64,000 bases of DNA from Motacilla alba alba (lineage: Eukaryota > Chordata > Aves > Passeriformes > Motacillidae), in contig NC_052017.1 of NCBI RefSeq assembly GCF_015832195.1, positions 9,252,790 to 9,316,789 on the forward strand. Reading direction: 5' to 3'. Under the pieces are notes generated by a model, which was not told the origin of the DNA, searched no databases, and saw only the letters and a program-made list of their open reading frames with translations. This document shows, in pieces, positions 26,550 to 37,786 of this stretch (position 1 is the stretch's first letter; each line of letters begins with the position of its first letter). The translations under genes and the position numbers were made by a program.

Positions 26550-29500
26550 CAACCTTGAGAACGGACAACAGAAGACTACTGAGTCTTTCTTCGAAGGCAC
26601 GGGATGGAGGAGAGACTTTTCCATCTTTTGGGGTCACCCTAATCCGGGGGTGAAACCCCACATCTGGCGTCCCTGGGTGGGCAGGAGACCCGACACCTAA
26701 GAGGAGTAACTTCACCTTTGATCACTACTCCAATTCTAAAGCCAGCTGTGCTGGGCATTTCTGTCCCACCATCACACAGGCAGCTGTTTTAGCACCACAT
26801 TGAGACAAACACAAGACACAAATACACAGTTTGGAAGATAGATGGGGCTTTTTTCAATGAGGAAAAAAATCCCACCACAGTGTTTCAAGTAAAGGAGATG
26901 AAGTCATCACTGCACTGACATTTTAACCTTAAGACTTAAATGTTAATTTTTCACCTCCAGTACCTCAAACAGCTCAGGGGAAGTGAGAGCTAAAACACAA
27001 GAGAGCACAGGCTAATGGGAAACTGGAAGTCTTCCTCCCAAACCATCTTCATTTCATGTAGTATTTCCTATTACACAACTGTCACACAACGTAATGAAGA
27101 ACAAGTGTGGGGAACAAAAAAATTGAGCCAATTTCAATCCCGGTGTTTATTTCCACAAACTTGCTTCAAAAGGTGTGTGCATTTCCTTAAAAATTATAAA
27201 GTATTCCTGAGACACTATCCTGATATCCCCAGATTCTCAGGAATATTTAGGTGTTAACTCAACCTTGATTCCAGTTGAATGAAGTGTGTAAATACTTCTA
27301 AAGATGTGGATTTTCTGAATACCATTAAACAATGACAGATTTTAAGCTTTACCTATTCTTGAGTACCACACAAGAATGTGACTTCTTCTGATATTACTTA
27401 TTCAAAGCATATTTTAAAAAATTAAGTGTCAGCCAAAAAGAAGTCCCATTATTTTGTTGAACTGGTACAGAACAACCACTGGAAGAAAATCCTAACATTT
27501 AAATAATTGGTCTGGTTTTTACAACAAGGAAACATCCACATGCAAACATACACACATACTCATTTATTTCAGAATTCAGGTAAGAAATGACATCAGGTAG
27601 TATTTGAACTTCAGTTATTTGTGAGGAATCCCCACATCCTCGAAAAGCACATAAATTCTCTACAGACAATATAGCAAGTGCAGGCAGAGGTACCACTTAG
27701 TGTTACTCCTCAGAAGCCTGAATTTAGTTATAACAAGCACTGATGCTGACTGAAAGGGCTCAGAAAGCTTAGGCCCAGATTTATAGTGTCATTTGACAAA
27801 AATTCAATAGCTTTTGGAGAGCAGTGCCTTGCCAACACAGATGTTGCCGCAGACATCTGTTAGCTCAACAATGCCGAGGTGCATCCCCCTCTGCAATCCC
27901 ACCCTACCAGGCAATGGTCTGGAAAACCTCAAAGCATAACACATTAAGTTCAAGAAACCATTTCAGGCATCCTGACTTCTCTCCCTTATCATCTCTAGCA
28001 CATGTTTACTGTTTATGGCTCATCACCGGCACACGCAATCACTTATACTCCAAATGTTCAAGGAGCTCTGTAGCTGATGAAGAAAATGCATTAATATTCT
28101 GAACTACCTGCAGAGATCCAGGCTTGGAAAGGTTCATGATTTTGTACTGCAATGCCTGGGTGCCTCTGCCACACCGTGCTAACCTAAGTCCCTCCTAACA
28201 AGTGCAGCTTGCATACATAAAGCAATATTGATTCAGCTGTGCAGTGCTGTTTGCCCAGCCTTTCAGAAGCACAGCTTCTCCAAACACTGCTGCAGACATC
28301 AGAGCGTGTCTTCCGAGGAGAGGGGTGGTGTTTGTCAGCCAGGCTTGGCTTAACGACGCACTCTGCGCCAGCCACTGCATTTAATTAACTTCCCTTGGTT
28401 GGTCTCAGAGTTGTTTTCTACTATCTGATCTTGTCTGCATGAACCCCATTCTGATTTCATGCAGGAAGGAGGCTTGCAGCCACAGCCTTTTTTTGTAAAT
28501 AAAACTGCCCTGACTGATAAGGGATCTGTTGATAGGAGCAAAGATATCACGGTATCCATGCCCGCATAAAACACAGCACAAAACTGCTTTCTGAAGCAAA
28601 ATATCTGGAGATTAAAGCAAAAGGAAAGAATGCTACCCTTCTAAACGAGCAGTTCAAACAGTTTAATAAAGAGAGGACATAAGGAATGGTTATTTTGAAA
28701 TGAACACTTTTATCTGTACCACATGGTGTCTTTCCAGTGGCACTGCTAGAATTCAGTAGCACAATTTCATGAGAAAGAATAAGAACTTGTCTTTGTTTTG
28801 CTGTTCACAAGAGCCAGTTTGTTTAAACCTTCCAACAAGGAAGATAAACAAGCTGATGTTTTACATGAACTGCTTTATCTGTCACTTAAAATGCAAAACA
28901 AAACATGACATATTCCTGCTTATCCAGCTGTACTAAATTTAGTATATAAATACAAGGACTGTTCAAGGGTAAGCAAAGGATTTCTGTCTCAGAGATTCTC
29001 TAAAAATTCCTTCTTGATGCTTTTTTCTTTCCTTTTCATACAGACACAGGCAGAGCTGTTAAGGAAAAAATACACTCACAGGCAAACTCTTTTGCTTGAA
29101 CTTCTAACCCAGACAGCAAAGTGTATGTGAAGGTGTGAAAGCCATATTCCTTTTTACCCACAGCTGTGTCACCACACATACCATCACTGCAAATACTATT
29201 CTTCATGTTATTATTTTCCTTCTTTAATTATGATGTTATTTACTTTCTGTTGTATCTGTAGCAGCTTTTCAGAATTTTGGGGGGCAAGCATTTCCAAGCT
29301 TATAGTATGCCAGGTTACTTTCTATCAGAGGCACATTCACCTTTCCCACCAAGTCTTTTTAGCTGCAGGCTTTCAAGCTTCAAGCATTTTAGATAGGTGT
29401 AAATGTCAGTTCCTCCAACTCTAAGAAAGAAGCAACGATGTACCAGAAGATAAATAAATGACATCTAAGTCACTTTACCTCTCCAAGTCCTGGCTTTGCA

Positions 29501-32045
29501 AAGAGTCCAGGAAAACTAACTCAGTCTTTACGCCTGGCTTATCCTTATGCCATTAAAATTAACATGAAACAATATGTTCCTTTTTAACCACTTGATGAGT
29601 CAGTGCAGCTCAGAAATCTGATAAAAGGTTTGTGGAAATAAATTAATATTGCATGAATGCTGCTGGAGCTATTAAACAAGCATAAGCAAGAGCCCATCAC
29701 TGAAGCCAAAAGAGACCTTTATACGATGAGAGAAAGTGGCAGAAAAGTCAACAATCATTATTACAGCAGGTTCTTTGCCCTGCAAAAATGGCATGTGACC
29801 TAAACAGATGTAATCAGCCCTTATCTCTGATACAAACAGTCATGCTGCTTATCTCAGACCTTACAATTCTATTACATTGCTTTTAACAATACAAAACCCA
29901 TTCTTTTGACACCATTTTTTTTTTCTTCATGGAAAGGAAAATTTATCAAAATCTTTCAGTAAAAATCTCTCTTCAGAAGAAATGAGAAGGGAAAAAGAGT
30001 AGAGGGTTTTTTTAAACTATGAAATAGCTCAGTTATTGGTGTTTTGGTTATGCTTTCACAAGTGATGCATGAAATACACTTGAAATCTACAGCTGATGAC
30101 AGATGTATGACAGCAAATACTGTGACTTACGTCTTCAGTAGGCAAACCTAGCTTAATTTCTGCAAACGTGGTCAGTTTTCTCTGCCTCTGCTGGAGGCAC
30201 AGAAAAAGATGAGAATTATCAGCCTTCCTGCAGGAGCTAGAAGCAGATCTGCAGATCACATGCTACCAAAAAGCAGCTGCTGTTTCTTACCCACTTTCAC
30301 ACTGTACTTCAGAAATACCCACTTGTGTGACAAGAAAGGAGGCAAACCTTTCCAAGTAAGCTCTGCTTCTGAGCACAGTGACCTCCACAAACTTCAGTTC
30401 CTGGGCTCTCAACCCAGCAAAGCAGTCAAAATTTTAATATATCAGAATTTCTGAAAAATTTCAGAGATACAGGTGAATCAGCAGCACTTTGGGCAGGAAA
30501 AAATGTGAAGGATTGCTCAGGAGCAAGAAGCCAACTTCCTTTCTGCTACATTTTAAAAAATTCTGATTGTACATTGAAGTACTAAAAAACTATCTCCCAA
30601 AGATCCTGTTTATTTTCTCTAGAATGGTTTATCTTCACTTGCATTAAGGAGAGCATTTAAAATACACTCTAGATAACATTTGCCCAGTGGGACACAAAAG
30701 AATGAAATATTTTACAGTTATCTTAAAGACTTTGAAAGAATCCCTGCAAGTACTTTTTAAAAACAAGATCAGGCATTAGAAAATATTATTGATCATCTGT
30801 CTTACTCATTACTGACATTTCTTTAAGTTAGTTATACCAAAACATGAGTAGTTCTACAGAAAAGGTCCATTCAAATTCAAAGATACAAATTCCTTAATTT
30901 AATTCTGCATGCTAAAGAGTGTCAAATGGAGATTTGGCAAACGGCCTCTTCATTTAAGAAAACAAGTAGAGCTAGAAGTTAGGAAGTTACATTTATAGGA
31001 ACAGCAAAGTCTTCAACAGAGAGATCCCCTAAAGTACAGAAATTGCTATCATCTGTTAGCTAAATACCCCACTATGCATTGTCTGCTGCATATAACAGTT
31101 GCCTATGATTAAACCTGATTAAATCTGCTTGCACTGGGGGAAGACTCCAGCCTAACTACTGGAAAATATTGATAGTCACCAAAATTCAACCTGTACAAAT
31201 CTATCACTGCCCTTCCTGGTGTCAATCATGGGAATTGTCAATACAAAAGTCTTATAAATTTGCATTTGTCTGATGTTAAACAGTACTGGAAATTTAATCT
31301 AATTTCATTAAATGTTCATTAGCTAAATCTTATTAATATCTTAATTTATTAATGGATCTATTATTGTTTCTGTGTTTGATGGAAAACAAAACTTCTCCTC
31401 TACAATATGAAGTCACAAACAAAAATTTTGTATACAATACTTCATTTAAAAAAATAACCTCCCTTATTACAGATATACATATTGCCATATATATCTATGT
31501 CAAAAGACTCTATTAAAACTACTCCCTTCCTCCTTTCATCATATATACACATTTTATAGCAGTTATTGTTTCAAAGACCTCTCTCAAAACATCCTCTGTC
31601 TTTCATTGGAAATTAAATAATTTCATATAGCACATTTCCAATCTTCAACTATTATTAGAAAACATCTTTTGTACTATTCCATTAGTCTCATTCATATGTT
31701 GTGTTGGCTTTTTGGACTTAACGAAAATAAATTATGCAGGACAGCAGAAGAAAGCTGTTTCTGTATAATTCAAGTAAAATCATAGAAAAAGGAAGCAGTA
31801 TAATCAACAACTGCAGTGTTCCTTTGAGACTTCCTTTCTTATTATAAAAAATAACAATCTTTTGAAGAAGAGGAGACTGATAATTACTCAACATCATCCT
31901 TTTAAAAGAGGAACTGAAGGTAACAAAACAGTTATTTTCACCCATGTTAAGACAAATTAAATGTTAGTATATTTCAGTGTGCTTAATTAAATTTAAATCT
32001 ATTTCACATAAAAGTAAATGGTTTTGCTCAGGGTTGAGAGAATTA

Positions 32046-32097
32046 TTTTTTAATCCATTAAATTTTTTAATCCATTTTTTTAATCCATTAAATTTTT
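32046..32097 (+). repeat. Tandem TTTTTTAATCCATTAAA repeat, three units
   Basis: Units begin near 32046, 32063 and 32075. The first and third carry TTAAA after AATCCA and the middle one lacks it. The array lies in the intron about 150 bp beyond the PTPRN2 exon donor. Confidence 0.7.
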
Positions 32098-32238
32098 CCT
32101 AACTGCTGACCAGAATAGTCATACCTGGTACTTTTTTTTTTCCCCTCCTTCTCACTCACATATGTCTTTGGTTTACTGAATCCAACATGTAGCAATTACA
32201 GAGTGGAGGACAGACCAACCAGCAAACCAAACCTGGAA

Positions 32239-32245
32239 GACTTAC
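32239..32245 (-). other. Splice donor after the PTPRN2 exon
   Basis: Read on the minus strand, the exon's last G is followed by GTAAGT, an almost ideal U1-binding donor. The donor interrupts a codon after its first base (phase 1). The longer open frame continues past it as GKSSRFGLLV, which does not resemble the family and is intronic read-through. Confidence 0.85.
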
Positions 32246-32296
32246 CATTTACACAGACTTCAAAAGACTTGCAAAGGTCATCCTCAAACAGGCAGC
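32246..32296 (-). CDS. PTPRN2: Internal coding exon of PTPRN2 (phogrin / IA-2beta), probably coding exon 2
   Basis: Seen: on the minus strand a pyrimidine-rich stretch ending in TTTAG is followed by 51 bp and then the donor G|GTAAGT. The exon starts with two bases completing a codon, encodes CLFEDDLCKSFEVCVN, and ends on the first base of the next codon, so it is symmetric (phase 1 on both sides). Known: the luminal N-terminus of the IA-2/phogrin family (RESP18-homology region) begins with a Gly-Cys-Leu-(Leu/Phe) motif, has cysteines at this spacing and continues into Asp-Gly-x-Phe-Gly. Human PTPRN2 has VN before DG where PTPRN has IQ, and the bird exon has VN. PTPRN2 also has very long introns while PTPRN is compact. 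The protein is a catalytically impaired receptor-type tyrosine phosphatase of neuroendocrine dense-core vesicles; this segment lies in the vesicle lumen, where the family's N-terminus is linked to granule sorting. Inference: PTPRN2, coding exon 2. The main alternative is the paralogue PTPRN. Confidence 0.82.
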
Positions 32297-32325
32297 CTAA
32301 AGACACAAAAGAAAGGTAAAAATTA
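32297..32325 (-). other. Splice acceptor and pyrimidine tract before the PTPRN2 exon
   Basis: Read on the minus strand, a T-rich tract (ctttcttttgtgtctttag) ends in AG directly before the exon. An A within the ATTAAT just upstream (about 32320-32325) is a reasonable branch-point candidate. The open frame running through this intron end has no family resemblance. Confidence 0.75.
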
Positions 32326-35300
32326 ATACAGGTTTCAAACTGTGGGTAATTAGTGCATAATGAAGACCTGTTAAATGCTCTGAAAAAGTCAGACGTTGGG
32401 TTGTCCTTGGGACTACAAACTGGGCAGTAGAGGAAGTCCAGAACAGGTCTGATTAGACAGCTCATCTTACTAACTGGCTATGTCCAGAATAACCTTTGAA
32501 GTTTTTCCTCTCATTTCTCTACTGAAGGGTCATTTTTTTTCCATGCATGTCTCTCTCATTAAGTAATTTGAGGGACTTTATCTTCTCTTAATTTTGAGCA
32601 CATTATTATAACACAGCACAGTAATGCTGCAATACACTGCAAGAATATACACAGAGAAACCAAGAGCATCCTGACAATATTGCCACAGCAATGAGACAAG
32701 CCTATAAATTAGTCTATAAACTGCTCAGATTAAGCTTGGATTGAGTAACTGCAACCACTGACCATGCCTAAGAACTCAGGAGTGCTAACTCCTTGGAGAA
32801 AGGCTTCCAAATTAAGCCATCCCTTCCAACACTCTAACACCTCACAGACAGCTGACAAATCAGTATAGGTCCATGAAAAATATCCTTGGATTCTTTTGAT
32901 TTAAAATAGGAAATTTGATCCTGAGGTTGCTGCTTGATGAGCCCCTACTGCACAAGCTCCACTCTTCACCCTAGAAACTTCATCCAGGCTGCCAATCCCA
33001 GCTCTTTCACTTGTACACATCATGGGTAAAATATTCTGTTCTCTTGGCACCAAACTGTTCTGCTCCCTCGGTATCACCCAACCAGGTATTGAGACAATAG
33101 CGATCATTGCTTTTATCCTCAACCAAAATGAATCCCTGCTGATACTTGTGAAGGCAGCAGGGAAGTGGGCAAGATGTGCCTCTGCTCTGGTCACTCCACA
33201 CTGGGGCACAGGACAAGGATCAGGTTCAAAGGCACTGTGAAATATCCTGCTACTGTTAAGGGCACTCACTTTGTTCACCCAACCAGCAGTTTATTTTCTG
33301 ACAAAACTAAAGAGCTAGGAGTGGAGCAAATCTGAGTAATGAAGCTGTATGTTGGACACAAACACTGCCCTTAAGAACACATTTTCCCAATTAAGCCTTT
33401 TCATTTCCCTGGAAAATATCTTAATTATAAATGGCCACACAGAGTTATGATATTAAACAATATTGAACTTTTCCACACCTTGCATCAAGAAACCAGCCAG
33501 GAACTACACCAGGTCCAAACAAATGAGCAAATCCTATCTCCATGAAACACAAAGTACAGCACCTCTAATCACCCAGGGAGTCCAGTGGATTATGTAAGAT
33601 GTCCTTAGAAAAAGGACTGAAAGGTTCAGAATCCTCTAACCATGAATTACCTGGCTCCTAATCCTGCTAAAAGAAAAGTTTTGGTGAGATAGAGTGACTT
33701 AGGAATTTCTGAAAAGCCTTTCAGCAGATAACTGTATTAGCACATCATTAAGCCTGAACTAATATGTTGTAAGTCTCAGCAGGACTTAGCAGCACATGCT
33801 AGGTCTGAGCCCAGCTATGTGAATTTGAGACATGTGGGAGAACCAACAGAGTCCTTCACATCCATCCCACACCCGCCTGCAGAGACCACACACACATAAC
33901 CTTACACAGATTTACAATACGCACACGAATAAAGGAGCTCTATCATCCTTTTACCATGCCCCAGTGCACAAACTGTGGTTTGTAACATGTTCTTGAGATG
34001 TGGATGATTTTGCTCCAGACAAGTCTGCTGTAAGGACCACTTGACCTGAAACAGTGTCTGAAAACTCACTGAAGATGCCTGACTGCAGCCCTGCCACTGA
34101 CCCGGCCAAGCAGGAGGATGCCTGAGCTGTACATTGACTCATAAAGGGCATCAGACAAGAACAATGAGAGTCAGTGACCAAAACACATCCACAGAGAGCT
34201 CACAGCACAAGAGTCTAATTAAAAGAATAACAATGCTCCCTTTAGAAAGGCATTCTTGCAGGAAAAAAAAAAAATAAAGTCTTCAAGCACCAATATAAAC
34301 TAGTCTTGGAAATGTATACATCAGTGTTCCTGTTTCCAGAAATCTGAAGTTAACTCTTCCCAAAAAAGGTTTTATGGCTAGGAAAAAAAATCCATATTTC
34401 TTTTTTTCCTGAGAAATTAAAATTAGAATTAAAACCAGAAACCTGAAATATCTGTGTCCAGCAAAATGCTACTAAATTTGTCCTGCAATGGAGAGAAGAC
34501 AGGCAGTTTTGTAGTTATTTCCCATCCTGCAGTGCTGTGGATCCAAAAGGTGTCAGATGAGAAGTTGCAGCCAGGAATATTTCTAGTGGAGTGGCATGTT
34601 AGAAAAGTGACAGGTTCACCTGACTCTACTGATTTGAAGCACCTGGGAGCCGCTTTCAACCACCTGCTGTCTGTAGCCACCTGCCAGAGATAGGCCATCC
34701 TATAATAATACACTGATATTCTCAGAAGCAGAAAAACACAGATACAAAATAAACAAAAACAAGCACAAAATGAACAAAACAAGCCTGCTTAGGTACAAAG
34801 AAATCAACAGTCATTCTACTTCTATACAGAACTCTGATTTTGCTTTATTAACTAATAAATTTTCCATGAAATGCACAAAAGAAAATTGGCATTATCATGT
34901 TTTAGCTTCTCTTTAATAACTGTTGTTTATTTGATGCTCACTGCAGCAAGGAATCTGATGCAATCAGACTTGTAAACCCATGTCTTGGAGAGCAAATTAC
35001 CAAAGTCAATGCATAGTAAACTATATCCATGTAGGATTTCTCTAAAATAGATAAGGACCTCCAAAATGCCTTGAAAAATATTTTGTTTCAAGTTACTCAT
35101 TGCTAGAGCTGATTGCTATGCATTTTTCACCCAACCAGTCAATATGCTAATTTAGCTACTAATTTATCTCCTGCTATTTGCTGGAACACTAAGAAGTATA
35201 ATACTTCATTTTAAATACTATCTACCCACTATTAGTAATAGTGGTAATAGGTCAGCTCTGAAGAGTGAAGTGGCATCATCTCCAAAACATATTTAGTTCA

Positions 35301-37356
35301 GTTCATGCCATTTGGGAGCAAAATTACATTGCATTTTCCATCAAAAAAATCTCCCTACCACAAAAAGTCTCCCCAGTACACATAAACTGTTGATACATTA
35401 CTTTCAAACACCAAAACTAAAGCCCCAATCTCACTTCACACAGCAGCCCTAAAATAACAAATTCTCCATATAATTATCCAGCATATATTGCCTTACTAAA
35501 TGTAGAATTGAAGGAGTTTTCTTACCTAACTTGCATTGAAATTCAACTCTTTATTAACACTTGCATGATCTCCACATCTCAGTGGTGACAAAACAGGTTA
35601 ATATACTGTATATAATGTACACTATAATGTACAGTATATTTACATGGTGCATTATTAAATAGTCACAAAGAGATTCCACAGGGCCTCGCAAATTCCTCTG
35701 CCTCCCTTTCCTCCCCCTCTGTATCTCCAGTACTGTTTCTCAGAAAGGCAGCAAAACATAATCACAAAATACTGCTGCAAGTACAGGACCTAAAAGTTTA
35801 TGTTTCTTTTTTTCAACTTATTCTTCTCACGAGACACTAATAAAACTATCTCCTTCTCTTCATCATACAGCAGTTCTGCTTTCCTAATGAAAAAAAAATA
35901 AGAAAGTTTAAATTGCACTGGAGCATATTATTTGTTTTCTTTTATACAAGGAGCCTCTGAAGGTTAGGACAGCCAAGGCAGCAGATGAAGTCACTTGAAC
36001 ATCATCTAGAAAAAACAGTAAAAATTCTATTATCAGGAAAACATATTTTTAAAAATTGACAGGAAAAACCAGCTACATTTCTTCTGAAACCGGAAAAATA
36101 CAAACCTTTTAATTTTTTTGTGTTATTGAAGGATTCCTACATTTTTCTTTCACTCTCTTACTACAACTTTCATGGAAGCACTTAATGTCTATTCACATCT
36201 GCAGACCTTAACAACCCCTGGGTCATCAGAACATTTCAGCCAGTAAATGTTCCCTTAATGAAAACAGGCCAACAATCTTTAACATTTTAATAGTCCAGAA
36301 TGAAACTCCACCCCACATGTACCTGTTTATTTCACATTTGGCTGCAAGATGTGGTCAGGAGACCTTGCAGGGTGAACTCATCACTGCTGGTGAGGGTAAA
36401 GAAACAAGGAAACACCTGGGCAGGTCAATGTCTCCTGGGGTCTTTAGGCCCAGCTGTGGAAGACTCTAAATAGTGAGTCACATGCTCATTTTCCTATAAC
36501 AGGATTAACAAATATGGTCCAATAATTACATTTTAGAAATGCTCAACTCACACAACTGTGATGGCTTTAACTGAAAAAAAAAAGATGATGCCCAACAATA
36601 ATGAATGATAATCTGAACAAATTGGTAGGAAAAATGAAACAAGGTTTCTTGCAGAAAACTGATGGGAGAAGTCATCTGTTTGAGAGAGAAATATTCTGCT
36701 CACTAATGGAGGTGAGAGATAAATTTGTTCAATCTGCTAAAGCTGTGATCTATTCAACACATCCTCACCTGTCTGCCATACATGTATGCTTAACAAGTCT
36801 AGAATTACCCAAAATTGCAAGAATGTCTGGGGAAAATGTACTTTAAGCTGATCACAGGCTTTAAGCAAATTTCATCCCAGTTTCCTAAACCCTGGGGTTA
36901 CATAGGTATGTGCGCATGCAACGTAAGTATGTATTCATCACTCAAAACTTACCAATTGCCTGTGAAAAATCAACTGATTAACTGTTTTCCTTACTTCAGT
37001 TTCATTTCAACATTCACTATGATAAAAAAAAAAAAAACAGGAGGTTCCTTGGCCCTACCTTTTAAATTTTCTTTCTTACCTCCTTTCTCCCTTGCTTGTT
37101 TTTCTGTTCCAAACTCCTCCATTCTCTTCCAGAGAAGTATTTCTTCTTTAACTCCTCCTCTCCAAGAAAACATCGTCTCACCACCAGGATGCAGCTGCCC
37201 CTCCCTGACCCTCCCAAACACATGTATGCCATTCCCAGGCACTGCCCCCACTACCTGTGCCCCCTCCTTTCACTCCTGCAGGTGAGCAGCTCTGTCACCT
37301 GATCAGTATTGACTGCTGGCAATTTCTGGCAGCCCTGTCCACCCATGCCCACAGGT
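32326..37356 (-). other. PTPRN2 upstream intron near the exon; no exon seen
   Basis: AT-rich intron between the exon's acceptor and the minus-strand LTR. It contains the stem-loop with tandem repeat at 35600-35640. Longer frames (for example 36815-37285) contain low-complexity runs and no recognisable domain. No signal-peptide exon is seen. Confidence 0.55.
35600..35640. repeat. 11-bp inverted repeat enclosing a 12-bp tandem repeat
   Basis: AATATACTGTA (35600-35610) and TACAGTATATT (35630-35640) are perfect reverse complements with a 19-base loop. The loop and right arm include TATAATGTACAC and TATAATGTACAG (35611-35622 and 35623-35634), an 11-of-12 tandem duplication. It is a likely cruciform or hairpin site, with no known role. 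Confidence 0.7.
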
Positions 37357-37362
37357 GCCCTC

Positions 37363-37786
37363 TATTGTAAAATCAGGGTGCCCTGACAAAGGAAGGAAAA
37401 CGATGCATCTGTCTCCATGTTCTCAGAGGGCTAATTTATTATTTTATAGTACTATATTATATTAAAGAATACTATACTATACTATACTATACTGAAGAAT
37501 ACAGAAAAGATACTTATAGAAAGCTAAGATAATAATGAAAACTCGTGACTCTTTGCAGAGTCCCAACACAGCTTGTCCCCAATTGGCCAAGGAGTCAAAA
37601 CAACTCACAGCAGAGTCCAATGAAACAATCTCCTGTGGGTAAACAATTTCCAAACACATTCTGGACGAGCACAACACAGGAGAAGCACATGAGGTAAGAA
37701 TTGTTCTCCTTTTCTCTGAGGCCTCTCAGCTTCCCAGGAGAAAAATCCTGGGTGAAGGAATTTTTTCAGAGAATGTGAATGCCACA
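37363..37786 (-). mobile_element. Solo LTR of a songbird endogenous retrovirus, minus orientation (about 424 bp)
   Basis: Seen: read on the minus strand it starts TGTGGCATTCACATTC and ends near TTTTACAATA. The word GCCCTC stands directly outside both ends (37357-37362 and 37787-37792), a perfect 6-bp target duplication if the left end is 37363. The terminal CA would then have become TA by one transition. Minus-strand AATAAA lies at 37435-37440, after a variable ACTAT tract (about 37448-37491). No internal retroviral sequence is present. Known: I recognise the block with CTCAGCTTCCCAGGAG (plus strand) as a very common passerine LTR. Alternative left ends at the TG of 37366 or 37379 remain possible. 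Confidence 0.8.
37448..37491 (+). repeat. ACTAT pentanucleotide microsatellite inside the LTR
   Basis: ACTATATTATATT followed after a short gap by repeated ACTAT units. Repeats of this kind are a variable part of this LTR type. Confidence 0.65.

Larger units (their letters stand above)
25992..26695 (+). mobile_element. Solo LTR of a songbird endogenous retrovirus (704 bp)
   Basis: Seen: the ends form a perfect 6-bp inverted repeat, TGTCGG at 25992 and CCGACA ending at 26695. Flanks are CTTAAG (25986-25991) and CCTAAG (26696-26701), a 6-bp target duplication with one mismatch. Promoter TATAAAA lies at 26443-26449 and polyadenylation signal AATAAA at 26544-26549, about 100 bp apart, giving plus orientation with U3, R and U5 in order. 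Three TGTAC-plus-G-run units (26210-26270) sit in U3. A GGGG-TGAAA-CCCC hairpin lies near the 3' end. No gag, pol or env is present. Known: I recognise it as a common passerine LTR; the duplication length fits class II. Inference: a solo LTR, young enough to keep both ends. Confidence 0.85.
26702..32245 (-). other. PTPRN2 intron adjoining the exon donor; no other exon seen
   Basis: AT-rich, with no recognised mobile element. It contains a small CpG cluster at about 28298-28370 and the tandem TTTTTTAATCCA repeat at 32046-32097, which ends about 150 bp from the exon's donor. Minus-strand open frames here show no PTPRN2 sequence. Confidence 0.6.

Noticed and set aside
26665..26682. TGGCGTCCC stretch as a retroviral primer-binding site
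   Set aside because: It lies within the LTR, whose TGTCGG/CCGACA ends and target duplication place the boundary at 26695; no internal retroviral sequence follows.
32196..32465. The full 89-codon minus-strand frame around the PTPRN2 exon as a small gene
   Set aside because: Only the 51-bp middle part resembles a protein family and it is bounded by consensus splice sites; the rest is intron read-through.
35650..35675. AAATAGTCACAAAGAGAT as a miR-153-like sequence, since mammalian PTPRN2 hosts MIR153-2
   Set aside because: The match to the mature miRNA is partial, there is no hairpin of the right shape, and the mammalian gene lies in a far downstream intron.
36815..37285. 156-codon plus-strand open frame, longest in the window
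   Set aside because: It contains an A-run read as polylysine and pyrimidine-rich low complexity, and shows no family resemblance.
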